From positions 39,347-103,346 of the forward strand of contig JACMZG010000003.1 of assembly GCA_018340805.1 (NCBI GenBank): DNA of 64,000 nt, written 5' to 3'. A program made the position numbers and the translations under genes. Positions 23,713 through 35,679 of this stretch are shown in pieces. This DNA comes from Microvelia longipes. Its lineage: Eukaryota > Arthropoda > Insecta > Hemiptera > Veliidae. The notes under the pieces are model-generated. The model was not told where the DNA came from. It worked only from the letters and a program-made list of their open reading frames with translations, and ran no database searches. Every line of letters begins with the position of its first letter. Within the stretch, counting starts at the first letter, position 1.

Positions 23713-23828
23713 ACAAGGAGCCATACTAGATGAGAGTGAGTTGACAGCTATATCTACTAAAGTTTGAGTGCTTTGAGAACAGAGAGGTTGAGCTTCTCCT
23801 CTTACCAACTCCCGTATACAAGATTGAA
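23713..23828 (-). CDS. HERC1: HERC1 exon 17 (linker before zinc-binding block)
   Basis: 116 bp, phase 2 in, 0 out; acceptor ttgttttag, donor GTACGT. It encodes VQSCIRELVRGEAQPLCSQS then TQTLVDIAVNSLSSSMAPC. Only one of the three frames is open and it fits both neighbours by phase. Sequence similarity to known HERC1 here is weak, so the call rests mainly on gene structure. Confidence 0.72.
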
Positions 23829-23921
23829 CTAAAACAAATAAAACTTAAGATCACAAACAGAGAAAACATACTATACAACAAAAATTGTTAAACTAGATCC
23901 AAAAGTAAGGCACCATGTTTT

Positions 23922-24410
23922 TTGGTATATCTTTAATCTACCCTAGTGTTTGGCACTAATAATTTTTGTTATATTTTTATTCTACCCTGGTGTTTGGCAC
24001 TAATAAATTTTAGTATATCTTTATTCTACCCTAGTGTTTGGCACTAATAATTTTTGGTATATCTTTATTCTACCCTAGTGTTTGGCACTAATAAATTTTG
24101 GTATATCTTTATTCTACCCTAGTGTTTGGCACTAATAAATTTTGGTATATCTTTATTCAACCCTAGTGTTTGGCACTAATAATTTTTGTATATCTTTATT
24201 CTACCCTAGTGTTTGAAAATAATAATTTTTGGCATATCTTTATTCTACCCTAGTGTTTGAAAATAATAATTTTTGGCATATCTTTATTCTACTCTAGTGC
24301 TTGACACTAATAATTTTTGGTATATCTTTATTCTACCCTAGTGTTTGGTACTAATAATTTTTGGTATATCTTTAATCTTCCTTAGTGTTAGGCACCAAAA
24401 CTTTTTTATA
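23922..24410. repeat. 46-bp minisatellite
   Basis: About 11 units of GGTATATCTTTATTCTACCC followed by TAGTGTTTGGCACTAATAAT. It begins about 90 bp upstream of the exon 17 acceptor. Confidence 0.95.
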
Positions 24411-24485
24411 ATTATTTTTAAAAAATATTAAAAGTAATAAATATTGTGCAACATTATTTATCAGATACTTATCTGATAAGTTATA

Positions 24486-25965
24486 TACAGGGTGGTCCAG
24501 CTAAGAAGGACAAGACCTTTTTCTCGGAAACTATGACAGCTAGAAGGATGCGGTTTTCGGCGTTGGATTCAATGTAATAGTGAGCAGACGAGAAAAATCC
24601 GTTTTCGGGCGCGCTTCGCGCCTGTCATAGAGATGTTAATGCTAACTTTTTTAATTTTATAGTTAGGTATAGGGAACTTGTTTTTGTTCTTTAAAGAATG
24701 AAAAATAAGGAAGATTAGTGAAGACCCCATCAAAATCGGACAATTTTTAACTGAGCTATGATGAAAATACATTTTTTTTAAAATTTAGCTCACTTCGGCG
24801 CCATTTTGGATGATGTTGCATTTAAATAAAATTTATTATATGGACATATTTTTAAACTAGAAACATTGCTTTAATAAAAGAATGTCAAAAGTTTTAATTC
24901 TAACCTCAGTTTTAGGTGTAAAATAGTCGTTAAACATAACAAAAACAAAAAAAATATGGTTTTTCTAAGATACCATGAAAAGTAAGATAGGGAGCTATAG
25001 TTTTTATGGTTTGTACACTTAGCCAACATAAAAAGCAACAAAATGAGTCCAATTTTAACAAATCACAATTTCAAAAGTTATTACTAATAAATCTCTTAAA
25101 ATTGCCAAAAATGGAATATTTTTGGCTTGTATTAGGATTCCAGAACGCCTAAAAACACTTATTTTTGTTTATTGGTTGTGGAGGAATTACAATTATGGTG
25201 ATTTTCGTCAATCGTAGAATGCAGATTAGAGGTACCTTGCAAAAACCAAGTAAAATTCTTCATAAATGTTAATAAAAAAATGATTTTGATGATAACTACT
25301 TCGTTTCTAGGGGTGAAGGACCAATAAATAGCAAATCGCACAACTAGACTGTAAAGTGATATTTTACTGCTGCGGAAATTTGTTTATTAACGACAATGAA
25401 ACCAGCCAATTTTATTTCCGGAGCAATAAATTATCATTATTTATACTATTTACGTTTAGTTGCGCATTTATTAAAAAGAGTCGATTTTTTGTATGAATAA
25501 TTTGATTTAACTTAGTTTAAAGATATTAAAACACAAGATTGATAAATAATCATTCATACTTTACAAAATTAAGGTAAAATAATATGATAATAAATTAATA
25601 ATAATAATATGATAATAAATTTTATTTAAATGCAACATCATCCAAAATGGCGCCGAAGTGAGCTAAATTTTAAAAAAAATGTATTTTCATCATAGCTCAG
25701 TTAAAAATTGTCCGATTTTGATGGGGTCTTCACTAATCTTCCTTATTTTTCATTCTTTAAAGAACAAAAACAAGTTCCCTATACCTAACTATAAAATTAA
25801 AAAAGTTAGCATTAACATCTCTATGACAGGCGCGAAGCGCGCCCGAAAACGGATTTTTCTCGTCTGCTCACTATTACATTGAATCCAACGCCGAAAACTG
25901 CATCCTTCTAGCTGTCATAGTTTCCGAGAAAAAGGTCTTGTCCTTCTTAGCTGGACTACCCTGTA
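24486..25965. mobile_element. fold-back transposon, copy 2 (asymmetric arms)
   Basis: Ends TACAGGGTGGTCCAGCTAAG and CTTAGCTGGACTACCCTGTA, the same family as 20671-22967. The left arm is about 780 bp and the right only about 360 bp (25615-25965). The loop (25280-25560) matches, inverted, the loop side of copy 1. The identical 67-residue frames at 24569-24772 and 25679-25882 are simply the two arms. Confidence 0.92.
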
Positions 25966-26079
25966 TATCTGATGAGTACTAGATGTGTTTTTTAATCAAG
26001 GTCATTATGGTGAGAAAAGCCATCTCAAATAAAATAATCAAATAAAAAAACTAGCAGCATTATTATTACTTATATATAA

Positions 26080-26480
26080 GCTTTTTTACTTTTCCTCATT
26101 TATAGCGTAGATATGTAGGAAAAGTATTGTGTTTGCAAAAAATCCGAAACCAGGATGTCACGGGAATTATACGTTTCAGGTGTTTTTAAGGCCTCCTGAG
26201 TGGTTTCTACAAAGTTGTCTGTCTACATGAGTGTGTTTCTGTTATCATCGTAGCTGCCAGTGTATTTATGCTAGAGAGTTGAAACTATGTAAAAGAATCA
26301 GTCTATAGGTGTAGTTGTGCATTTCGGACAATATTTTTTTTATGACATGATAAATCCACATCAATAACTCAAGAAAATTTTGAAAAATCATAAAACCCGG
26401 AACAATGATCCAATCCAATTAAGACTTGGCACGCATGTGGCCATGTATAAGACTAACATACGTGCTAATTTTTATGTCAT
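26080..26480 (+). mobile_element. interspersed repeat (same family as 3690-4560)
   Basis: Starts TTTTCCTCATTTATAGCGTA and contains TTTTTAAGGCCTCCTGAGTG, AAGTTGTCTGTCTAC and TTTATGCTAGAGAGTTG. It is a non-coding dispersed repeat. Confidence 0.65.
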
Positions 26481-26486
26481 TATCAG

Positions 26487-27005
26487 CCACAATATAATTG
26501 TGCGAGAGACACCTAGGAAATGTAACAAGCAAATGCAATACTACATCTGGGAACTGTTCCATCATTCGACATTCGTCATCATTGATGGCTTGACATAATG
26601 TCATGTCCCACTCTGTTTCGTTACGTCTAACTCATCAGGGCGCCGACAGAGCCTGAACTCACTCTGACCTTCAATTAATTCCGATGAATATAATGTGAAG
26701 TACTTACCAGAGACAAGCGGTGCTCTCTTACCGCCATCATGCATGGCAAGCAAAACATATATCATTTGATACTACCGAGTTTTGCAAAACATGAATAGTT
26801 GACACAATATAATTGTGCGAGAGACACCTAGGAAATGTAACAAGCAAAATGCAATGCTACATCTGGGAACTGTTCCATCATTCGACATTCGTTATCATTG
26901 CATTTGCATTTGGATTTGCTTATTACATTTCCTAGGTGTCTCTTCGCCACAATTATATTGTGTCAACTATTCATGTTTTGCAAAACTCGGTAGTATCAAA
27001 ATGAT
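26487..27005. repeat. repeat with inverted copies around 26770-27003
   Basis: The segment TTGTGCGAGAGACACCTAGG occurs at about 26500 and 26813 and inverted at about 26925-26950. The arms 26770-26850 and 26920-27003 (ACCGAGTTTTGCAAAACATG and its inverse) form a fold-back. A further copy is at 11690-11840. Confidence 0.8.
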
Positions 27006-27164
27006 ATATGTCATTATCAGCATTGGTTAATTTTTTTGTCAGATGACTTGAGTATGTATTTTAAAAAAAAGGGAATATAAACCAATTGAGTTAAAATTTA
27101 GTGCAAGATATACGTAATAAATAGGGACACTAAGTTTCACAAGTTTCGACAAGTAAATCTATGG

Positions 27165-27340
27165 TTTTTGTGGGATCATAAAAGTTAAGCAGCATTGAGC
27201 ATGGTCAGTGCTGTATGGGTGACCGCTGAGAATGAAACAGTTGTATTTATTATCTCCAGTCCAAACTAGGGAGGATGATTGTAGTGAATCTGATGTGATG
27301 AGGAAAAGTTCCGAGGGAGCCCATACCTATTTTTTTTATT
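27165..27340 (+). mobile_element. 5S-rRNA-derived SINE
   Basis: GATCATAAAAGTTAAGCAGC, ATTGAGCATGGTCAGTGCTG and TATGGGTGACCGC follow the 3' half of 5S rRNA (GGAAGxTAAGCxGC, GGTxAGTAC, TGGGAGACCGC). A GAGAATGA body and GAAAAGTTCCGAGGG follow. Box C-like promoter remnants are decayed. Confidence 0.6.
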
Positions 27341-27514
27341 TATATTAAAATAATTTAAATGATGTTTAATTAAGCTCGACAATAAATAAATAATTTAATT
27401 TTTAATATACAAGGAGGTTATACCCTCTACTAAAAAAATTAGTTAAAAAACATACATATTTAGAGGATAGAACACTGGTAATTTAAAACAGTTTGTTTTT
27501 TGTAGCACTGTAAA

Positions 27515-27800
27515 GTTTACAGAACTCCATCTCAGGCTTGATCAAGGGGACTTTAGTTCTATAAAAAGTTTTGAATGATTTCTTCAATTAATAGATTTTT
27601 TTATTTTTAATCTGTGATTTTTCTAGTTTTTCTATTAATGCATTGTGTTTGTTTATTTATTTTAATAGTTTATTAATGTAGCTTGTAGATATAGATTCTG
27701 AAGATGCCTACAATGATAGGTGAAATATATTAATTGAATTAATCATTCAAAACTTTTTATAGAACTAAAGTCCTCTTGATCAAGCCTGAGACTGGTGATT
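27515..27800. repeat. fold-back element with hammerhead-like core
   Basis: CAGGCTTGATCAAGGGGACT (27533) is repeated inverted at 27765-27790, with AGTTCTATAAAAAGTTTTGA inside both arms. In the loop, CTGAAGA + T + GCCTA..TAGG + T + GAAA gives a hammerhead-like core at about 27697-27725 on the plus strand. Confidence 0.65.
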
Positions 27801-28521
27801 TATTTATATTTTTTATCATTAGCAGAGAGTTATTCTGTTTATGGAATAGGCATTCCCGTTCACAAATGTTTTATCAATAAATCTAGATTACAATCATTGC
27901 GAATATAATGCAAACTAAAATGTACATTTTTTGTGTATTTATTCAGTTTCATCACATCGATACACTTTTTGTTTGGCTGTCTTTCAGTTGGGAGTGAAAA
28001 TTCTTAATATAAATACAGTAATTTTTATATTCAGTGTATTAATTCTGTCTACTGTACTGTTCATAATTTTTTTTTTTTTTTAAATGATAAGTGATAACTT
28101 ATTAAAGTAACATAAACAAACTCAACAGGTATGTGATAACGTGTATTTTTATTAATCTGATGTTTGACCTGATAGTTTCCTCCACCACTCATCAGGTAAA
28201 ATATCATGTAAAACATCAGATGAGTACCTGCTGAATAAAGTTACATACCGGAACTTAATTTAAAATCATATCTTATAAATGCATAATTTTATTTTCCCCT
28301 TTTTTCTTGTAAGCAGGTAAGCATATTTGATAGAAATAATAGTAGTTATCAAGTTGACTACATATATTATTATCCATTAAAGTTTTTCAAGTACCCTTGC
28401 TAGTTTATAAAATTTGTATCAATTAGATATATCTCTATGGGTAAAAATTTTGAGGAGGAAGAGTAAACTAGACATTTGATTCAAACCATAAATATAAATA
28501 ACGACTAACAATTTTGTCTAC

Positions 28522-28809
28522 CAGCTCTGTCAGCTAAATAAGATCTAATATCAGAGCAAGGCCTCCTCCGTATCGTCCTTCTAGGGGGGCTGAAAGATAT
28601 ATTCTGTTCCATTTGGAGCAAGTGCTGAATCCTCTGATTGCTTGGGTCACCATTTTGATTGGTACTGTTAGGCTGATTGATATTCTGATTGGTGTTTGGT
28701 TGGTTGATTGAAGGACAGGTTGAACCATCGTTATCTTCAATAGATGGATTTTCAATCATCCAGGTAGCTAGTTGGTTGATTGATGATGCAAAAAGTTCAC
28801 CATTGTTTC
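28522..28809 (-). CDS. HERC1: HERC1 exon 16 (rest of UBA-like motif and Asn/Gln-rich linker)
   Basis: 288 bp, phase 2 in, 1 out; acceptor attttatag, donor GTAGAC. It starts NNGELFASSINQLATWMIEN, the last UBA helix (compare the AMWMIEHP pattern of HERC1). An Asn/Gln-rich segment (SINQPNTNQNINQPNSTNQ) follows, then RRTIRRRPCSDIRSYLADRA. The Asn/Gln repeat is lineage-specific and probably disordered. The GTAGAC donor is weak, but phase and content support it. Confidence 0.88.
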
Positions 28810-29819
28810 CTATAAAATAAAATTTATTATACTGAAAAATCATAATGTTTTTTTGAGGTAGTACGTTATTGAGCACTTTATTGGACCGTTTTTAGGAGGA
28901 GAAGCCAATCATTATTGTTATAGGAGGTTATTTAGTACTTTTCACCTCCAAGGACAATAATGAATGTAAAAAAAACTCCTAGGACGTAAAAGTAATTCAT
29001 ATATTGAAGCCATTACTGTAATGTAGCGTGTTCAAAAAACAATCTGTGTAAAACCTTCATGAGGTTTCTTTAAAAACGTTCATTTTGTTTCTGTTTTTGT
29101 TCGTAGACTAATTTTTTTTGGTGATATAATAATTCCTAATTAAGAACAAGCAGTGGTTGAAAACTGTTATGACAGTGTTGTACAAAAAGTTCAAGAAAAT
29201 GTAGGAAATTCTCAAAATATTATTCAGAATCCTGTTAAATAAATCTAAAATTTTTATAATTGCACATTCAATTTAACTCAACAATAAAAAATAATTAAAC
29301 AGGTATTTATTTGTTTATTTTTTTATTATGAATAAACATGTATTTATTTTTTAGGTTTTTTTTTTCAATTAAGTATATAGCACAGTTTATTTAATGAGTG
29401 CTACCTCAAAAAAAAATAGTGTATGCCATCCTGCTGAAAATATCTTTATGTCTTGGCAATTTTTCCCGACTCGCTTCGGTAAATCTAATTGCCGTGACAT
29501 AAAGACACACTTCTCAGCCTTATGGCATAAATAACTATTATAGTCCAAGGCTCATTTTGTACTACTTTGGTTTGAATTAGTACAATATGAGTCACATTTT
29601 TCCAGGTCTGGCTATTGGGCAATTAGTCATAATAGTATCATCATTAAAAATCATATTAGAGATTCGTGCAATAATGATAAAGTAATTTACAAAAGGAGTT
29701 ATCTAAATTAATCTAGAATAAAGACCTTAGTTAGAAAAGCAAGAGAAAGTTTTAATACATTGCATTTATTTCTAAAAACAAACAAGAGAATAGATGTAAT
29801 CTCAAGAAGATTCTTTTTA

Positions 29820-30620
29820 ATTTTCCTCATTTATACAGTAGATATGTAGGAAAATATAAGGGAAAATCTATCCCCCCCCCTCAACTTCCTTCATCTGAAC
29901 AACCTTATAAGCATCATTTCCATAATGAAAATTTACTGCAACCGAGATCGAGATCAGTTTTAGGCTTTTTAAGACCCTGAGTAGTTAAGTAATAATAATA
30001 ATAATATTTATTTCCACCAATAAAATACAGATAAATACATTAATATTCATTATGCTAATTTTTATTATGAAGAATAAGACTATTTTTTTATTTTTTTTTT
30101 GATTTTATGATTTAAGAAAAAAAAACTATATAGGGCAAAAAATAATCCTTTTTAATAATACACTGGTATACATAATTTTACTTATTGATGAGAGCCCTCA
30201 GAAAGTGTTTTAGAAACACCTAGAGCGAGGGCTCTGTCTCTAGTATTCTCTATTTATTACATTTCATTTATTTGTATAAAATATTTAAAAAATATTTTGT
30301 AGTGTTTTATATTATATTAGTGTAAAAATTTATTCTAAAATGTTTTAGAATAAATAAAAAAAAACTCTTTCCTAAAAGTAAAAAATAAAAAAACTCCAAA
30401 AAGTCCTGAGTAGTTTTAACAACTTTTTCTATCAGCGTGTGTGTCTCTGTTATCATCGTAGCAACGAGTAAGTTTATGCTAGAGAGTTGACGCTTAATCG
30501 ATGTATAGGTCAAGGTGTGCTAGCCAGAAAATATTTTTATGACATCATTATTGGGCAATAATGACTTGACAAATATTTCAAAAATTCATAAAACAATAAA
30601 AAATGTATCGATCAATTAGA
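29820..30620 (+). mobile_element. interspersed repeat fragments (same family as 26080-26480)
   Basis: Two parts, 29820-29990 and 30400-30620, carry TTTTCCTCATTTATA, TTTTAAGACCCTGAGTAG and TTATGCTAGAGAGTTGA. AT-rich material, including an (ATA)n run and a GAGCCCTC...GAGGGCTC palindrome at 30188-30231, is inserted between them. Confidence 0.55.
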
Positions 30621-31631
30621 ATTTTAGCACACATACAGTCATATATAAGACCAAAAATTGTGCCAAAAAGTTTCATCTTATTCTCAGCATTAAATAAATT
30701 GTCATCTCCAGACGGTGTATAATGTAAAGTTTATTGACTAGTTTTTAGAGATTAAAGAATCACTTTTCACTCCCTTGGGAATAAAAAACGTTTCCTATTA
30801 TGGGGTTATTTTAGCCAATTATATCATTTTTTAGGGGTGGTATTCTCTAAATTTATACAGGTGACCGATCAATTTTTGTAATTTTTCCAGTCCACCCTTT
30901 AGGGCGAACTGACCAGTGAAGGTGAATGGGCATTTACCTTAGGTCCTTCTTAGGGGCCTAAGAAGGGTTCTTAGGCCCCTCAGCAAAAAAATTAACTTTG
31001 AAAGAACAACAAATATTTTTTTTAAACAAGTTCTTTATTGGCAAAAGTAATACAATAATTATTTTGTGTATACTGGAATTATTAGTTCTTAACAGAACAA
31101 ATAATTTAAAAAATATATTAACATTATAAATATATTTATTAAAATTATTATAATATATAAATATATATATTTATTATATAATATATTTCGTCATAACAAC
31201 AGAGTCAAAGGGCCTAATACTTTAGTTAGGGCCTCAAGAGGTCCTAGATATAAGTGTTTTTTAAGTACTTATAGTTTTATTTATTTTTTACTTAAGTATA
31301 TTTTATACTTACTTATTTATTATATTTACTTAAGTTTTTTAAATTTATTTAAATAAAATAATATTATTTAATTTAATTTTATTAAAAACAAATTAAAATT
31401 AAATTAAGCTTAATTAAAATTATTACTTAAGCTGAAGTGCAATCATTAATACTAGTCTAGTCAAAAGTTGACCCCATATGCTTGATAAGCAATAAAGCCC
31501 CCCCCCCCTTTGGTCCCTTGAGATTTAGGTTTGGGCTTTTTTAGGCCAAAACCTCCTCAGGCCTTTTGGGCTCAGTCCGGCACTGATTATAATTGTTAAA
31601 ATTTGAAATAATAAAATTAAGAAAAAAATAC

Positions 31632-31836
31632 CTGTAGCAACAATTGCTTTTTGTATGTGCCTGGGGGAGAAGCCCATCTCCTGCAGAGGTACTGTTACAG
31701 GTAGAGGAGGAGGAGATGGGGAGCGTGGAGATGAAGTAGATGGTATGCATAGGCTAGATGCAACCTGAGTACGACTTGAACTACCTGTGCTGTCTTGTCT
31801 TCGTTTATCCCATAGCTTTCCATTAGAACTTCCATT
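31632..31836 (-). CDS. HERC1: HERC1 exon 15 (Ser/Pro linker and first helix of UBA-like motif)
   Basis: 205 bp, phase 0 in, 1 out; acceptor atttgtggcag, donor GTATTT. A low-complexity Ser/Pro stretch (STSSPRSPSPPPLPVTVPL) is followed by QEMGFSPRHIQKAIVAT. The MGF-x-RHIxKA pattern is the typical first helix and loop of a UBA (ubiquitin-binding) fold; HERC1 carries MGFS-RQI-KAM-ATG at the same place. The motif continues in exon 16. Confidence 0.94.
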
Positions 31837-31895
31837 CTGCCACAAATATAAACAAACACAAAATTGTTTCTAGTAATTTGTACATCAAAAATGTT

Positions 31896-32440
31896 TTAGC
31901 AATTATTGTTAGCTATGTATTAGCATAGCTTAACATAACTGACAGCATGTATTAGCACTTAACATAGCTGACAGTTTCAGCAATTATTGTTAGCTATGTA
32001 TCACCTTACCTGACAGTTTCAGCAATTATTGTTAGCTATGTATTACCTTACCTGACAATTTTAGCAATTATTGTTATCTATGTATCACTTTACCAGACAG
32101 TTTCAGCAATAACTGTGAACTATGTATCACCTCAGCTGATAGTTTCAGCATTTATATTTGCTATGTATCACCTTAGCTGACAGTTTCAGAAATTATTGTT
32201 AGCTATGTATCACCTTATCTGACAGTTTCAGAAATTATTGTTAGCTATGTATCACCTCAGCTGATAGTTTCAGCATTTATATTTGCTATGTATCACCTTA
32301 TCTGACAGTTTCAGCAATTATTGTTATCTATGTATCACCTTAGCTGACAATTTCAGCAATTATTGTTAGCTATGTATCACCTTAGCTGACAGTTTCAGCA
32401 ATTATTGTTAGCTATGTATCACCTTAGCTGACAGTTTCTC
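31896..32440. repeat. 43-bp minisatellite
   Basis: About 12 units of CAGTTTCAGCAATTATTGTT followed by AGCTATGTATCACCTTAGCTGA, filling most of the short intron between exons 14 and 15. Confidence 0.95.
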
Positions 32441-32507
32441 ATTACTATACAAAACAATGTAAAGTGAAAATTATTATGCACACTTCAAAAAACAATAAAT
32501 TCAATAC

Positions 32508-32718
32508 CTGTGTCTGAGGTTCAGAAGTACTAGGAGTGGGTAACGATAATGATTTCTCACTTGCCATCATTCTAACTTTAGCTTCAAGTTGAGGAACTTT
32601 ATGCTTATGATCAGATTTACATCTAATAAACACACTATGTATAACAGATATCACTCTTTCTGTGTCTCTCTCATTCAAAACCAATTCACACTTTTCAATA
32701 CTCTGCTCTACAAAATAC
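32508..32718 (-). CDS. HERC1: HERC1 exon 14 (helical segment and Ser/Pro linker)
   Basis: 211 bp, phase 1 in, 0 out; acceptor gtggtttag, donor GTATTG. It encodes RYFVEQSIEKCELVLNERD, TERVISVIHSVFIRCKSDHK, HKVPQLEAKVRMMASEKS and LSLPTPSTSEPQTQ. The helical half precedes a Ser/Pro-rich disordered linker, as in the HERC1 region before the UBA-like motif. A 43-bp minisatellite (31896-32440) fills most of the next intron. Confidence 0.88.
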
Positions 32719-32984
32719 CTAAACCACAAAACAAATAAACCTTAAGTCAGTACATCTTGAATCATAAAGATATCATAACTAAAGGAGCCTTATCGATTGA
32801 ATTTTAAAACATTGAAAAATTAATCCGAACATCTTTGACTAGCAATATCAATATAATCAATTAAACATAATAAAATTACAGTATCTTATATAGTAAAAAG
32901 TTTAAAAACTAAACTCAAACAATGTATAAAAAGCAGTTTACAATTGATATATGATAAAATTAAAAAGGTTGTATTTACCTTGCA

Positions 32985-33293
32985 ATTAGATAAGAATATC
33001 CGTGGACCAGTTTCGGCATAACGCCATCATAAACAGCCAGGGCAACACTGAAGCTCTCAACTAATAAAGTTATATCTGTGAATAACTTCTAGTCTCAATG
33101 TGCATGACGAGCCCTCTGAGCAAAGCCCTTCAGAGGGCCCGTCATGCTCATTGAGACTAGAAGTTAATCACTGATTTAACTTTATTAGTTGAGAGCTCGA
33201 GTGTTGCCCTGCCTGCTGATGATGGCGTTATGCCGAAACCGGTCCAGGGATATTCATATCCAACAGCAAGTATCGACGGTAGCTGATTCTTCA
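32985..33293. mobile_element. palindromic element with hammerhead-like motifs in both arms
   Basis: Arms around a centre near 33121 share GAGCCCTCTGA/TCAGAGGGC, CTAGTCTCAATG, CTAATAAAGTTA, GTGTTGCCCTG and GATGGCGTTATGCCGAAAC. Right arm: CTGATGA 33216-33222, GAAA 33235-33238. The left-arm core is mutated. Related copies are at 15250-15425 and 61730-61815. Confidence 0.85.
33206..33250 (+). ncRNA. candidate hammerhead ribozyme (dimer type)
   Basis: CTGATGA (33216-33222), an extra T, stem II GGC-GTTAT-GCC, GAAA (33235-33238), self-complementary stem III ACCGGT (33238-33243), cleavage triplet GTC ending at 33244, and stem I CCTG (33212-33215) pairing with CAGG (33245-33248). All core elements are present. 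The loopless palindromic stem III implies action as a dimer, as known for Penelope-like and satellite hammerheads. The extra T before stem II is non-canonical. Confidence 0.55.
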
Positions 33294-33329
33294 ATTGATT
33301 GATAATAATCTTAATTAACTCTTAAAGGA

Positions 33330-34600
33330 GGTTTCAATGAGGTTACACAAAGCCCCAAAATTATGTTTCATGCCTCCTAAAGTATTGAGATAGGCTATGC
33401 CCTAGGGTGGCCCTTAAAAATAAACTTTCTTTTTTCTTTGCTCCCAACCCCTAATTTTGTTCGAATATATGAAAAAAAAATCCATAAAAATTTCAGTCCG
33501 ATCGGAGGTGATTAACAGATTCCGTTGGGCCTTTGAAGTTTTATAGGTGTCAAAATTCATCAAAATTGTGATTTTTGTGACAAATTTTTTTCTGTGATTT
33601 TTTACATTACTTTCTAGGTAAAAACAATACTTAACCCACTAATTAGACACTATGAACTAATCATTATGACCTGAAATTATTTTAGCTTGTACTTACTCTG
33701 ACATTTAATGGTGGACATATTATATTTTTTCTGAAAAAATTTTCAAAAAACAATTTTTTTTTCTCTACACTGCAAACTATAACCCATATAATATGTTTTT
33801 TGTTATCAATTCATTGGTATATTATGTTTTTGTATACTGTCTTCTATAATTTAAGACCAATATTTGGTTATTTATACCAAAATTAGCAGACCTAATGTGT
33901 AACATACAAAACACTGTCATCCTATCTCGCAGTAGGTGAAAGCTAAGTAATGAGTATAATAGTCCAAGTCAGTTTCAAGAATTTTCAATTAGTTTTTTGG
34001 TTTGAATTTATTTTCAAACAAGCCATTATTGTATCATTTGAAACTTCGTGTGTTTACCCCCCCCCTCCCTTGCTGAGCCCCAGGGGGGTATGTTATGGGG
34101 GTACTGGTACTGGGGAGCCTCAGTAAGTTATGTTATCAAAATAATAATTAATATAAACTTGGAAAAATAATTACTTTAATCAAAACTAAAATAAAAATAA
34201 TTTGAAGCATTAAAACGAATAATCAGAAAAATTACAGCTATAAATTTATCAAATAATAACGGACATATAATTTATAATAAAGTAAACAATAAAAATATTT
34301 AATATCTATAACTACATCTTAAGGTTCAAGCAGTATTGCTTTTTGGAGACGTAGAAAACGAGCAGGTTTTATAAATCACCACATATATTGTAAATAAAAT
34401 AATTTGTTCAATAAAACTAAAACAGAACTATAAATAAAAAATTGAAAAATGTATTTATTTTTACTAATCATTGGTAATGTAATAATTTTATGAAAAAAGA
34501 AATATTATAATAAAATTATAATAATTAAAATAATAATAGTAATAAAGTATATCTATTTTATAGTAATATAAGTCAATAAATAATGAAGGCTGATGGTCTT
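33330..34600. other. intronic sequence without recognised genes
   Basis: AT-rich intron between exons 13 and 14. It contains a C/G-rich patch near 34060-34090 and several A/T runs, but I see no exon or classifiable transposon. Confidence 0.5.
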
Positions 34601-34699
34601 CCACAAATGACAGGGTCAATGTAGACCATGTACCCATGAATGAGAGTCACCATATAGATTGATGTAGTCACCACCAGAAGACTATCTTCAGAAATATAA

Positions 34700-34805
34700 G
34701 TCTGTAAGTTCTCTACCCCCTAGGTGGCTGGTTAGACCTGTCCTTGTTAAACTACAGAAGTTAAGCGACATCATGTGTGGTCAGAATTTGGATGGTGTCA
34801 ATCCA
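34700..34805 (+). mobile_element. 5S-rRNA-derived SINE fragment
   Basis: TTAGACCTGTCCTTGTTAAA, CTACAGAAGTTAAGCGACAT and TGGTCAGAATTTGGATGGT follow 5S rRNA internal sequence (GGAAGTTAAGC, GGTCAGTACTTGGATGG). Decayed, with a short or absent tail. Confidence 0.65.
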
Positions 34806-34861
34806 ATCCAAAATAAAATAAAAGGTATTCTGAATCAATGACAATATTTAAATTTGTTTAC

Positions 34862-34965
34862 CTTAAAATTAAACAAATAGCACTTCTATAGGCTTCATCG
34901 TCTTTATATAGTTCAGCTTCTTCTTGTTTCTCTTTCTCTTCGACATCCAACTCTTTTTTCATTTC
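34862..34965 (-). CDS. HERC1: HERC1 exon 13 (charged helix)
   Basis: 104 bp, phase 0 in, 2 out; acceptor ttgttgaag, donor GTAAAC. It encodes EMKKELDVEEKEKQEEAELY then KDDEAYRSAICLIL. The Glu/Lys-rich start could form a short coiled coil, followed by a helix that continues into exon 14. Confidence 0.86.
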
Positions 34966-35679
34966 CTTCAACAAAAATATTAATAATCAAACCCAAAGCA
35001 ATATAACCGAACTGGATGTGGATCTTTTGATGTGTGAAGATGCACCAGTCCCTCGGCCACCCAAGTGACTATATTATTAACATAAGACAAGGACAAACAT
35101 TTCTATGCTGGTTTTAACTATGGTAGGTAGCAAAAGAAAATATTTTTCTTTAAGTTATTGCCAAAATGTTAGTTAACTTCCTCGGCAAGCCTCGGGAGCT
35201 AACTAGTTTATCTCCCTCGGCCTACCGGCCTCGTGAGCTAATGAAGTTTCCTCCTTCGGCGCTGCCTTAGGACGAAACTTTAACTTGAGCTGTAAAACTT
35301 ACTTTTATCCCTTGTTGCATAAATAACTATTATCTGCTCACGGTACTCACCCTCAATTTCCATCATTCAAACATCCTCATAAGTGCCACTTTCATGATGA
35401 AATTATAAAATAGAAATAGAATAGACATTTATTTACAACCTTTACGATAGATACAATAGGTATAGTCAGTAAAAAAAAAACAAAGACAAATAACACATTT
35501 TAAACAATTTTCCTACAAAAATATACACTGATTTCATTCATAGCTTTAGATAATAATATATTTTAATCTCCTTTTTAAACTCTCTAAACGCCAAATGTTT
35601 TAAAGTCTTTCAAATAAATGGTTAAATAGTTTTAATTCTAATATAAAATAAGCAATCTCTGCCTTACACAAAACCTTAC

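Noticed and set aside
24569..25882. Two identical 67-codon frames
   Set aside because: They are the two inverted arms of a fold-back transposon, not a gene family.
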